From AP-15 sp963781215 (GTDB lineage Bacteria; Pseudomonadota; Alphaproteobacteria; ATCC43930; CGMCC-115725), in contig CAWAFE010000026.1 in assembly GCA_963781215.1 (NCBI GenBank), positions 1-64,000 of the forward strand: a stretch of DNA of 64,000 bases, written 5' to 3'. The notes under the pieces are model-generated. The model saw nothing but the letters and a program-made list of their open reading frames with translations, was not told where the DNA came from and made no database searches. Position 1 is the first letter of the stretch. Every line of letters starts with the position of its first letter. Of this stretch, positions 26,413 to 35,513 are shown piece by piece. Both the position numbers and the translations under genes were made by a program.

Positions 26413-27538
26413 GGCCGCCGCCTGGCGCCTCGACCTCTTCGCGATGCGGGCGGCGCTGGCCCTGGCCCGGCGCGGTCTTGGCATGGTTTGGCCGAACCCG
26501 GCGGTCGGCTGCGTCATCGTCAAGGAAGGCCGCGTCGTCGGCCGCGGCTGGACCCGTCCCGGCGGCCGGCCGCACGGGGAAACCGAGGCGTTGCGCCGGG
26601 CGGGCGAGGCGGCGCGCGGCGCCGCCGCCTATGTCGGCCTCGAACCATGCTGCCATTGGGGCCGCACCCCGCCCTGCGCCGATGCGCTGATCGAGGCCGG
26701 GGTGCGCCGGGTCGTCGTTGCCATCGAGGACCCCGATCCGCGCGTCGCCGGCGCCGGCATCCGCAGGCTGCGCGCCGCCGGCATCGAGGTCGAGCTCGGG
26801 CTCTGCGCCGGCGAGGCGGCGGAGATCAACGCCGGCTTCCTGACCCGCCTGCGCGAGGGTCGGCCGCTCGTCACCTTGAAGCTCGCGACCTCGCTCGACG
26901 GCCGTATTGCCACGGCGAAGGGCGAGAGCCAATGGATCACCGGTCCGCCGGCGCGCGAGCGGGCGCATCTGCTGCGGGCGCAGCACGATGCGATCATGGT
27001 CGGCACCGGCACCGTCCTCGCCGATGACCCGCAGCTCACCTGCCGCCTGCCCGGCCTCGGCCGGCGCTCGCCGGTGCGCGTCGTCATCGACCGGGATCTG
27101 CGCATCCCGCCGCAGGCGCGGCTGATCGCCGATGCGCGCCGGGTGCCGACCTGGATATTGACCCTGCGCTCGGCCGACGCGGCGCGGCGCCGGGCGTTCG
27201 TGGAAAGCGGCGTCGAAGTGATCGATTTCGACCCGGACCTGGAGGGACGCATCGCTCTCGAGGCGGCACTGGCCGCGCTCGGCGGCCGCGGCATCACCCG
27301 GCTCCTCGTCGAAGGCGGCGCCGGGCTCGCCGCCGCCCTGCTGCGCGCCCGTCTCGTCGATCGCCTCGCCTGGGTTCACGCGCCGCTGCTGATCGGTGGC
27401 GACGCGATCCCCGCCATCGCCGCCCTCGGCCTCGACGCGCTCGCCGCCGCCCCCGGCTTCGCGCGGATGTCGACACAGACCGTCGGCGACGACGTGCTGA
27501 CCACGTTCCGGGCGCGCAGAATGACCCTCGCTCGGTAG
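26402..27538 (+). CDS. ribD: bifunctional riboflavin deaminase-reductase
   Basis: This 378-residue protein has an N-terminal deaminase with zinc ligands in RPHGETEALRRAG and LEPCCHWGRTPPCADALIEA (residues about 55-105), then the reductase domain from PLVTLKLATSLDGRIATAKG near residue 157, with ITGPPARERAHLLRAQHDAI and LLVEGGAGLAAALL. It carries out the second and third steps of riboflavin synthesis from the GTP cyclohydrolase II product. The start lies inside the nrdR end (8-base overlap plus stop). The usual ribE/ribBA/ribH genes do not follow; a PsiF gene on the other strand comes next. Confidence 0.93.
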   Translation: MASEAAAWRLDLFAMRAALALARRGLGMVWPNPAVGCVIVKEGRVVGRGWTRPGGRPHGETEALRRAGEAARGAAAYVGLEPCCHWGRTPPCADALIEAGVRRVVVAIEDPDPRVAGAGIRRLRAAGIEVELGLCAGEAAEINAGFLTRLREGRPLVTLKLATSLDGRIATAKGESQWITGPPARERAHLLRAQHDAIMVGTGTVLADDPQLTCRLPGLGRRSPVRVVIDRDLRIPPQARLIADARRVPTWILTLRSADAARRRAFVESGVEVIDFDPDLEGRIALEAALAALGGRGITRLLVEGGAGLAAALLRARLVDRLAWVHAPLLIGGDAIPAIAALGLDALAAAPGFARMSTQTVGDDVLTTFRARRMTLAR

Positions 27539-27587
27539 CCTATAGGCCGCTCGGGCCTGCCGGCGAGGGTGGTCAGGCGCCCGCCAC

Positions 27588-27899
27588 CTACCCTTTGAGG
27601 CAGGTGCTCATGAACTGCTGGCGCGCGTCGCCCTTGAGGCTCTGGCTCGAGGCCTTGGCGTTGCAGCTTTTCATCAGCTCCTGCTGCGGCGTCAGCGCCG
27701 CCGGCGCCGCCGACGTGTCGCCGCTCAGGCACGTCTTCATGAAGGTCTTGCGAGCGTCGCCGCTCAGCTTCTGCTCCCCGGCCTTGGTGTTGCAGGTCTT
27801 CATCAGCTCCTGCTGCGGGGTCAGCGCCTGCACGGGAGAAATCGACAGCGCGCCGAGGATCAGCACCGAGCCGCAAACCGCTGCGACAAAACCCTTCAT
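27588..27899 (-). CDS. PsiF-repeat exported protein
   Basis: ATG 27899 has AGGAGG upstream; a GTG just before it is less likely. The 103-residue product has a signal peptide (VAAVCGSVLILGALSISPVQ, cleaved after A) and two PsiF repeats, each with the pattern LTPQQELMKxCNxKAxxxxL then GDARxxFMxxCLxG: residues about 27-61 and 68-103. The paired Cys suggest a disulfide per repeat. PsiF proteins are small periplasmic proteins first noted as phosphate-starvation inducible; their function is unknown. Confidence 0.87.
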   Translation of the reverse strand: MKGFVAAVCGSVLILGALSISPVQALTPQQELMKTCNTKAGEQKLSGDARKTFMKTCLSGDTSAAPAALTPQQELMKSCNAKASSQSLKGDARQQFMSTCLKG

Positions 27900-27967
27900 C
27901 ACGGCCTCCTGATCTGATTTCGTTGCGAGAGGACATCCTCTCGATCGACGTCGTTCGCGTAAAAATA

Positions 27968-28825
27968 CTATCCGGCTCGGCGTGTGGAAAGCAGCTCGTA
28001 GAGGCCGACCGCGGCGGCGTTCGAGACGTTGAGGGTCGGTTGCGCGGCGAGCGTGGGCAGCCGGGCGAGGTGGTCGCAGTGCTCGCGCACCAGCCGTCGC
28101 ATGCCGCCGCCTTCGGAGCCGAGCACGATGGCGACCCGCTCGCCGAGATCGAGGGCGGCCAGCGGCTCATCGGCGGTCTCGTCGAGGCCGCAGACCCAGA
28201 AGCCGCCTTCCTTGAGCTGGTCGAGGGTGCGCGCGAGGTTGACGGCACGGATCAGCGGCACGGTTTCGAGGGCGCCCGAGGCGGCCTTGGCGAGCGCGCC
28301 GGTCGCCGGTGGCGCGCCGTGCGCGGCCAGGACCACCGCGAGCGCGCCGAAGGCCGCTGCCGAGCGCAGCACGGCGCCGACATTGTGCGGGTCGCTGACC
28401 TGGTCGAGCAGCACGACGACGGCCCGGCCCGGCGCGATCGCGGCGCGGCGCAGAACATCGTCGAGATCGGGCGCGGCGAGCGGCTCGACTTCAAGCGCCA
28501 GCCCCTGATGCACCGCGGCGGGCGGCAATATCGCCGCCAGCGCGTCGCGCTCGAGCACCCGCGTGGGCGCGCCGTCGCCTTGTCGTTCTGCCACGGCCGC
28601 GGCGAGCAGCGCGCCCGCCTCGGCTTCCTGTCCGGCAAGCACGTTGAGCCGTCGCCAGCGCCGCTCCGGATTGGCCAGCGCCGCGGCGACCGCATGCCGC
28701 CCGTAGATCAGCCGGCCGGTGTCGGACGTCGCCCGCGCGGCGCCGCGGGAGCGGGCGCTCGTGCCGCCCCCTCGGGGTTTGACATGGCCGCTGCGATCCC
28801 CGCGCGACGGTTCTGAACGGCGCAT
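27968..28825 (-). CDS. rlmB: 23S rRNA 2'-O-ribose methyltransferase, RlmB/TrmH family
   Basis: ATG 28825 has AGGGAG about 10 bases upstream and gives 285 residues. The frame is open further upstream through the tRNAs, which is not coding. A basic N terminus is followed by the substrate-binding domain (LIYGRHAVAAALANPERRWR) and the SPOUT domain with the three motifs: DQVSDPHNVGAVLRSAAAFG, IVLGSEGGGMRRLVREHCDH and TLNVSNAAAVGLYELL. It methylates a 23S rRNA ribose. The location beside tRNA-Tyr/tRNA-Gly/tuf is the common alphaproteobacterial arrangement. Confidence 0.88.
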   Translation of the reverse strand: MRRSEPSRGDRSGHVKPRGGGTSARSRGAARATSDTGRLIYGRHAVAAALANPERRWRRLNVLAGQEAEAGALLAAAVAERQGDGAPTRVLERDALAAILPPAAVHQGLALEVEPLAAPDLDDVLRRAAIAPGRAVVVLLDQVSDPHNVGAVLRSAAAFGALAVVLAAHGAPPATGALAKAASGALETVPLIRAVNLARTLDQLKEGGFWVCGLDETADEPLAALDLGERVAIVLGSEGGGMRRLVREHCDHLARLPTLAAQPTLNVSNAAAVGLYELLSTRRAG

Positions 28826-28955
28826 TCCGGTCGGCTCCCTAATTCTCGAACGATCGAGTACCACAGCGGCCGATCCTCGGCCAAAGCCCGGATTGACAAA
28901 GCCTTGGCCAAACCTTATCTCGGCCTTTCCGCTGCGCCGGGTGGCACGCGATCCC

Positions 28956-29041
28956 GGAGGGGTTGCCGAGTGGTTAAAGGCAGCAGACTGTAAATCTGCC
29001 GACGTACGTCTTCGTTGGTTCGAATCCAACCCCCTCCACCA
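28956..29041 (+). tRNA. tRNA-Tyr (GTA anticodon)
   Basis: An 86-base tRNA with acceptor arms GGAGGGG / CCCCTCC, a D-loop region TGCCGAGTGGTTAAAGGC, the anticodon loop CTGTAAATC (GTA), a long variable arm typical of tRNA-Tyr, the T-loop GGTTCGAATCC, and an encoded CCA end. Confidence 0.97.
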
Positions 29042-29135
29042 TTGCGCTTTCGGGCTTGGATCGAACGACTGGCCGTCGCGCCGGATCGACCGAGGAGCAG
29101 ACAGCGCAAGGATAGGGTGGCAATGCGCTGCGGGG

Positions 29136-29210
<75 letters not shown>

Positions 29211-29254
29211 GCCCGCACGCAGGGGTAACCGGACGGGGAGCGGAGAAGAAGGCG

Positions 29255-30446
<1,192 letters not shown>

Positions 30447-30698
30447 GGGCACAAGCGGCTGTAGGCTGTACCCGCCCGACACTACCGAACATCGTCATAG
30501 TCGGACTTGTTACGGTCATCCACGGACCGGCCCGCGGCACGTTGGAAGACGTGGATGCCAGTGACGAGCACGGGCATGACGTGTCGTGGTTGAGGCGCAA
30601 CATCAAGTCAACAGCAGATTTCACTGAACCCGACAGCGGTGAGCTCGACCCGGACACCCACGCCCTCCGCCGCCGAGTTTATGATGCCGAACTGTTGA

Positions 30699-30812
30699 AT
30701 TGTGCCGAGATCGAGGGCCTTCGCCGAAGCCGTGCTGAACCCGCCGCCGCTGGCTCCGGCAATGAAGCGAGCGATCGAGCGCTATCGGACGATCATCACG
30801 GCTTCGCGTTGA
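30699..30812 (+). pseudogene. C-terminal remnant of a TacA-type (DUF1778) antitoxin
   Basis: The frame ending at TGA 30810-30812 reads AFAEAVLNPPPLAPAMKRAI ERYRTIITASR in one run from 30717. The FAExxLNPPxP...RYR end is typical of DUF1778 antitoxins that pair with GNAT toxins. The ribbon-helix-helix half upstream is missing or unreadable. Its stop overlaps the TTG start of the following acetyltransferase, the usual coupling of such modules. Confidence 0.6.
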
Positions 30813-31319
30813 GCGAGGGGTTCATCGTCGAGCCGTTGCGGTCCGGTCACAACCGCGCCGACTTTTCCTGCGGCAGCGACCCGCTCGACCGCTATCTGTG
30901 CGAGCTGGCGACCCAAGATATGCGGCGCCGGATCAGCAATTGCTTCGTCGCGCTCGACAGCGCCGGCACGGTAGCCGGCTATAACACTTTTGCCGCGACC
31001 GCCACCCCCGGTCGGCGAACTGTCGCCCGAGGAAGCCAGGCGCCTGCCCCGCTACCGGGTCCTGCCGGCCGGACTGATCGGCCGGCTCGCCGTCGATCAG
31101 CGGTATCGCGGCTGCGGGCTCGGAGGAGCGCTGATCATCGGCGCGATTGCCCGCGCGGTCCGCGCCGAGCCGGCGATCTTCGTCCTCGTCGTCGACGCCA
31201 AGGACGATCCCGCCGCAGCCTTCTATTGGCACTACGGCTTCCGCCCGTTCACGAGCCGGCCGCAGACCCTCTACCTGCCGATGGCCGAAGCCGCCCGTCT
31301 CCTCGCCGCCGCAACATGA
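30809..31319 (+). pseudogene. GNAT-type (TacT-like) toxin, one-base insertion
   Basis: From TTG 30809 the frame reads LSEGFIVEPLRSGHNRADFS, CGSDPLDRYLCELATQDMRR and RISNCFVALDSAGTVAGYNT, then must shift near 31005 and continues as VGELSPEEARRLPRYRVLPA, GLIGRLAVDQRYRGCGLGGA and AAAFYWHYGFRPF. This is the GNAT toxin layout, with the acetyl-CoA loop in RYRGCGLGGAL. Reading ACCCCGG instead of ACCCCCGG would restore the frame (about 169 residues). Such toxins acetylate aminoacyl-tRNA. With its antitoxin half missing, an active toxin would be harmful, so true inactivation is plausible. Confidence 0.75.
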
Positions 31320-31394
31320 AGCGCGCCCGCGAGCGTTTAAAAACTTCCGATCGAACGATAGACGTGGAAAGCTCTTAAGAGCATAATAACACTA

Positions 31395-31412
31395 ATTTCG
31401 TAATCACGAAAT
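31395..31412. promoter_or_regulatory. palindrome upstream of the 519-residue protein gene
   Basis: ATTTCGT and ACGAAAT are perfect 7-base inverted arms around a 4-base centre, 26 bases before the GTG start. The position suits an operator overlapping the promoter or leader. The 31320-31437 interval is AT-rich compared with its surroundings. Confidence 0.45.
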
Positions 31413-31437
31413 ACGCAGTTGCTTGGGAGATGGCTTC

Positions 31438-32997
31438 GTGAATGGGGCAGATGATCTACAGGTGCCTTGCGCGACAGATGAGGAGGGGCGCGCGGCCCCT
31501 ATCGTGGCAAAGCTTGCCGAGGTCATCGGAGCATTCGCGGGGGCCGAAGGTTTCATCGCACCCACGCGGTTCGAGAAGACGATGCTGGTGGCGGAGGCGA
31601 TCGGCAAGCTGTTGGATGAGCCGTCCCTGGTCCGGCTTCTGGTTCTGCGCTCGCTATCGGCACCGCTACAGCCCTGGACAGCAATTAGCAACCTGAAACC
31701 GGTCGCTTTAAGCCTGTCTGCGCCCGCGCGTGCCGCAATAATCCACGAGCTGGCCCCGCTGATCGACAGCGGCGCCAGGCCGGTAATTCTAGGATTTGTC
31801 CCGGATCTTGCCGACGCTCTCGGTTTGCCGCCCCCAAATGATCTAGGTCACAATGGAAAAGGGGTGTTCGATACGGTGGGGTCGTTCGCAGAGCGTGCGA
31901 TGAGGCTCGTCCGTTCAGAGCCCCGGCTCGTAGCCGAAGCGCGCGAGTTTGCTATGAATTTCGAGGAAGCGCAGCTCCTCAAGGAAATAGCGACGGCACA
32001 GCAGGCGGGGGATATACTCGGGCTTGGTCCTTCCCTTGGGGCGGCGATCGATAGAGCACACGAGGGTATTGCCAACGTCTCGCGTGCTGCCGAAGCCTAC
32101 GCGGACGCGTTGTCCGTTGCCCACGAACTCGATGATGCCGCAGATCAAATCGAGCGTGTCGCTCGTCAGCGATATGCCGCCATTACGCGTCGTGCAACAA
32201 TGCTGAAGCGCCACATTAGAGAAGACCTTAACCTCCTCGCCGAAGATGCGGCAGAGGAGTTCGAGGTCGATTTTCGTCGCTTGGCGGAAAAGAAAACCGC
32301 GTGGTTCGGCAAGCTGGACACCGCTGATTTGAATGACCGCCTCGTAACCAAGAATTTGGAGCAACGCTACGGGAACCTCACGCGACGATATCAAGATCAA
32401 CTGGAGCTGCTCGATACCGAAGTTTCCGAGTTCTGTGACGAATTCACGCGTGTCGGCGACGAAGCGCTGCGTTCGATGGCGCGCCACGAATTCCGCAAAA
32501 TCGCTCCACATCCATCCCTGGAGCTTCGCGTGAAGGCCGCAGTTGATCGGGCCAGCACCAGAACGTTGCTCAGCGGTGCTGCTGGTGCGACGGCCGCGGG
32601 TGCAGCCATGCACGCGGGCCTGATGTCTGGAGCAGCCATCGCCGGCGTTGCAGCGGCTCCAGTGGGTGTCGTCGTGCTGGGAGTGATCGCCTTGGCCGGC
32701 GTCTGGAAGGTATTTGCTAATCCAGGGGAGCGCCGGAAGCGCGACCCGCGGGAGCGTGCGCGAATGCTCAATGAGAGGCTACGGCAGGAGATCATGGGGA
32801 ATCCGCCGCGCTTCGATCAGGCGGTGGACGCGATCCTGGACCGTTACCGCGCGGTTGCGGTTCCTGACATTGCTGGCCCGCGTATCGAGGCCGAACGTAT
32901 TCGCGAAATCGCCGCGGCGCATCGCATCGTCGCGCGCAGCGTGGTCGAAGCAGCAAACGCACGGATCGAACGCCTTATTCGCGCCTCTCAATCGTAG
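31438..32997 (+). CDS. 519-residue coiled-coil and membrane-segment protein, unknown family
   Basis: GTG 31438 has GGAG seven bases upstream; a TTG at 31423 is possible. I recognise no family. The first 140 residues are globular and Leu/Ala-rich. Residues about 150-370 are long charged helices (EEAQLLKEIATAQQAGDI; YADALSVAHELDDAADQIER; EEFEVDFRRLAEKKTAWFGK; RRYQDQLELLDTEVSEFCDE) that look coiled-coil. A Gly/Ala hydrophobic hairpin follows near 380-430 (GAAGATAAGAAMHAGLMSGA, then VGVVVLGVIALAGVWKVF), and then a basic helical tail. This layout recalls membrane-remodelling or pore proteins but no GTPase motif is present. Base composition is less GC-rich than neighbours, and toxin-antitoxin debris flanks it, suggesting transfer. 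Confidence 0.7.
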   Translation: MNGADDLQVPCATDEEGRAAPIVAKLAEVIGAFAGAEGFIAPTRFEKTMLVAEAIGKLLDEPSLVRLLVLRSLSAPLQPWTAISNLKPVALSLSAPARAAIIHELAPLIDSGARPVILGFVPDLADALGLPPPNDLGHNGKGVFDTVGSFAERAMRLVRSEPRLVAEAREFAMNFEEAQLLKEIATAQQAGDILGLGPSLGAAIDRAHEGIANVSRAAEAYADALSVAHELDDAADQIERVARQRYAAITRRATMLKRHIREDLNLLAEDAAEEFEVDFRRLAEKKTAWFGKLDTADLNDRLVTKNLEQRYGNLTRRYQDQLELLDTEVSEFCDEFTRVGDEALRSMARHEFRKIAPHPSLELRVKAAVDRASTRTLLSGAAGATAAGAAMHAGLMSGAAIAGVAAAPVGVVVLGVIALAGVWKVFANPGERRKRDPRERARMLNERLRQEIMGNPPRFDQAVDAILDRYRAVAVPDIAGPRIEAERIREIAAAHRIVARSVVEAANARIERLIRASQS

Positions 32998-33087
32998 CAG
33001 CAAAATTGCTATAATCTCATGATATCGCTCCACTCGCCGCATACGTGGGTGTCCACCGATGCCAGCGGGTGAAGGGAGCGGTACGCG

Positions 33088-33386
33088 TGTATTTTCTCCT
33101 GTAATAACAGGCGGGACAGGCGGGACGGCGGTGGGGTTAGCCGGCGGTGCGGTGGCGGAGCAGGAACTCGCGGCCGGCTTTGACCATCGGCTCGCCGTCA
33201 TAGGCGACGATGTCGGCGGTGGCGTAGGTCTCGCTCCACAGCTCGGGGAGGTAGGAGCCGGTGCCGATCGCGTCGATCGGCGCGTCGGCGGCGGCCATCA
33301 TCCGGCATTGGCCGGGCCGAAGCCCGAGCTGGCGACGATCTTGACCGCGCGAACCCGGCCTCGTCGAGGCTGCGGCGGGCGAGCCA
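33088..33386 (-). pseudogene. duplicated 3' end of the nicotinate phosphoribosyltransferase gene
   Basis: This is a direct copy of 34325-34626, including about 50 bases beyond the stop codon. The protein part reads CRMMAAADAPIDAIGTGSYL, PELWSETYATADIVAYDGEP and MVKAGREFLLRHRTAG to the stop, nearly identical with the intact end, but one T is missing (GGCATTGGCC for GGCATTTGGCC) and another shift is present, so the frame is broken. Only the last 80 or so codons were copied. The ParE/RHH module lies between the two copies. Confidence 0.85.
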
Positions 33387-33652
33387 GATCGCCGTAGCGC
33401 GGAAGAGCGCAGCGCCTTCCGCCCTGAATTGTCGCCGATTATCCGACCGCCGCGTTGCGGTGCGCGCGGCAGCTCCGGCGTGGATTGCGTCACGGGTCGG
33501 AGCCCGCAGTGTTATACCATCACGCAATTGCCATATTGACATGATATCGCTGCGGACATCGACGGCTGCGCACGAGCGCGGGATCACCAATGAAGGGCTG
33601 CGGCTTGGCGGGGATGCCGGAGCCCGGCGAGGAAGAAGCGTCTACGGCCGGG
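33387..33652. other. intergenic segment between duplicated end and parE
   Basis: About 265 bases with no gene recognised. It is lower in GC than average around 33500-33550 and contains no hairpin of note. Confidence 0.4.
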
Positions 33653-33937
33653 TCAGAAGCGGCGCGGCCATTGCCGCGACGTATGGATGACGGCGAGGAC
33701 GCGAACGATGCCCTGCGCGACCCGGTAGACGACGATATAAGGGAGGTTGGCGACGATCAGCTCGCGCGTGTCTTCGACCCGCCCGGGCCGGCCAAGGTTC
33801 GGGTGATCGGCCAATGGATCGATCGCGGTCTTTATCGCTGCGAAAACGCGCGTTGCCGCTCGGGGATTGTCTTGGGCGATGAACTCGCGGATCGCTTCGA
33901 GATCGTTGAGCGCGGCGCGGCGCCAGATGATCTCCAT
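33653..33937 (-). CDS. RelE/ParE family toxin
   Basis: This 94-residue protein has the ParE fold signature: IIWRRAALNDLEAIREFIAQ at the N terminus, then AIDPLADHPNLGRPGRVEDT, the conserved RELIVANLPYIVVYRVAQG and the end IVRVLAVIHTSRQWPRRF. ParE toxins poison DNA gyrase, RelE ones cut mRNA; the GRPG...TRELIV...YIVVYR pattern is nearer ParE. It starts 6 bases after the stop of the antitoxin gene, the usual antitoxin-first order. The module appears intact. Confidence 0.9.
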   Translation of the reverse strand: MEIIWRRAALNDLEAIREFIAQDNPRAATRVFAAIKTAIDPLADHPNLGRPGRVEDTRELIVANLPYIVVYRVAQGIVRVLAVIHTSRQWPRRF

Positions 33938-33943
33938 AAAGCG

Positions 33944-34222
33944 CTAGGATTTCTTCGGCTCCGGTCGGGGCAGCTCACGGCCGGTTCCCCAGGAAGCGAG
34001 CCACCGCGCAACTTCCTCGTGCGGCACACCCGCGCCATCCGCCTCGTCCTCGGCGAGCGCGGCTTTGATGTGGGAGATCTGCCAAGTGTGGCGGTCCACA
34101 TAGGCCGCGATCGCTTCGTTCGCAAGGTCGGATTTGCTGCGTTTCGTCTCTTGCGCCAGCGCGTCGAGCTTCTCGTGCACCTCCGGCGTCAGGCGAACGG
34201 TCGTGATCGCGCTCTTGGTCAT
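33944..34222 (-). CDS. ribbon-helix-helix antitoxin (CopG/ParD-like)
   Basis: ATG 34222 has GAGG upstream and gives 92 residues. Residues 3-45 form a ribbon-helix-helix domain: SAITTVRLTPEVHEKLDALA, then KRSKSDLANEAIAAYVDRH. The acidic C-terminal region (IKAALAEDEADGAGVPHEEV) and WLASWG would neutralise the toxin. It would repress its own promoter, for which a -10 TATAAT and a weak -35 lie just upstream. Together with the ParE-like gene it forms a type II toxin-antitoxin pair. Confidence 0.88.
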   Translation of the reverse strand: MTKSAITTVRLTPEVHEKLDALAQETKRSKSDLANEAIAAYVDRHTWQISHIKAALAEDEADGAGVPHEEVARWLASWGTGRELPRPEPKKS

Positions 34223-34251
34223 ATCCTCGTATCCAGGACTCAACAGGCTGA

Positions 34252-34280
34252 ATTATATCACGATAGAACTTGCGGGTCAG
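34252..34280 (-). promoter_or_regulatory. candidate promoter of the ParE/RHH module
   Basis: On the minus strand CTGACC (34275-34280), a 17-base spacer and a perfect TATAAT (34252-34257) precede the antitoxin start by 30 bases. An AT-rich pocket surrounds the -10. Confidence 0.5.
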
Positions 34281-34324
34281 GTCGCGCCGCCGGTGGCTAT
34301 AGAGGCGGCGTGAGAGCGAGCACC

Positions 34325-34626
34325 TGTATTTTCCCTGTATTAACAGGCGGAACAGGTCGGCGCGTCACCGCCGGCTAGCTCGCGGTGCGCTGGCGGAGCA
34401 GGAACTCGCGGCCGGCCTTGACCATCGGCTCGCCGTCATAGGCGACGATGTCGGCGGTGGCGTAGGTCTCGCTCCACAGCTCGGGGAGGTAGGAGCCGGT
34501 GCCGATCGCGTCGATCGGCGCGTCGGCGGCGGCCATCATCCGGCATTTGGCCGGGCCGAAGCCCGAGCTGGCGACGATCTTGACGCGCTCGAACCCGGCC
34601 TCGTCGAGGCTGCGGCGGGCGAGCCA
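34325..34626. repeat. direct repeat, intact-side copy (3' end of the phosphoribosyltransferase gene plus flank)
   Basis: This copy and 33088-33386 share the block TGTATTTTC...CCTGTA.TAACAGGCGG.ACAGG, the stop region and about 240 coding bases. The two are in direct orientation, 1.24 kb apart. The unit is long and similar enough to allow homologous excision of the toxin-antitoxin module. Confidence 0.85.
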
Positions 34627-35500
34627 AAGGGCCGCCGCCGAGACCCCGGTGCCGACCAGGTAGCGCAATTCCTGCTCGGTGCGGTAGCCGCGCGTCGCAT
34701 GCGGCGCATGGCGCTCCAGCACCTCGTAGGAGCGCGCGAGGTCGAGCCCCTCGACATAGCGGCCGCCATGGGTGTCGATCCGCACCGCGAGCTCGCCCGC
34801 GGCGGCGAGCTCCGGGAAGCGGCGGGCGACCGCCACCGTGTCGGTGATCTCCCGCCCGAAATAATCGACCAGCACGGTCATCGGCTCGTCCGGGAAGACC
34901 TCGCGGTACATCTCGGCGGCGCGCACGGTCGAGCCGGCATAGCCAATGAGCGCGTGCGGCATCGTGCCCACACCCTTGTCGCGGCCGAAAAAATGCGCGG
35001 TCGCGTCGGCGGCACAGCCGACAAAGCCGACCGCAGCCGCCTCGCGCCGCGCCACCGCGGAGCCGACCGAGGCGGCGTAGGCCATCATCAGGGCCATCTC
35101 GGCCCCGGCGCAGTGCCGCGCGTCCATCGCCAGGAACGCGACCTTGGGCAGATCGGCGCACATCGCATAGGCGTTGTGAGCGGCGACGCAGGCGGGCCCG
35201 AGCCTTTGCAGCAGCACGGTTTCGAGATCGACCAGATGATAGAGCGGGCCGGTCAGGTAGAGGATCGGCTCGCCGGCGCCGACCAAGGCACCTTCGGCAT
35301 GGTTGAGCTCGATTTCGAACCGCGCACCGCGGTCGGCCTGCGGCCCGTTCGAGAAACTCGACGGCGAGCCGCGGCGCGCAGACGACCGGACGGCGCAGGA
35401 ACACCGCATAGGTCGCGGGGCGATCGCCGAACCTGCCGACGATCGCCTTGGTTTTCAGGAAATAGCTGTCGGTGCGCGCCGCCAGCTCATCCTCCGCCAA
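34375..35500 (-). pseudogene. pncB: nicotinate phosphoribosyltransferase, one-base insertion
   Basis: TTG 35500 (GGGAG 7 bases upstream, 14 bases after the aroG stop) begins MAEDELAARTDSYFLKTKAI and runs to RLAVEFLER. After a G too many in CGGGCC near 35365 the gene continues in another frame: QADRGARFEIELNHAEGALV, GEPILYLTGPLYHLVDLETV, GVGTMPHALIGY, VDYFGREITDT, then VKIVASSGFGPAKCRMMAAA and PIDAIGTGSYLPEL. This is the nicotinate phosphoribosyltransferase family, which makes nicotinate mononucleotide for NAD salvage. With the G removed it would be about 374 residues and whole. nadE lies elsewhere in the window. Confidence 0.82.
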
Positions 35501-35513
35501 CGGCCGGCTCCCG

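Noticed and set aside
33018..33551. 12-base direct repeat CATGATATCGCT at 33018 and 33540
   Set aside because: Repeats of this length are expected by chance many times in 64 kb; it does not coincide with the edges of the larger duplication.
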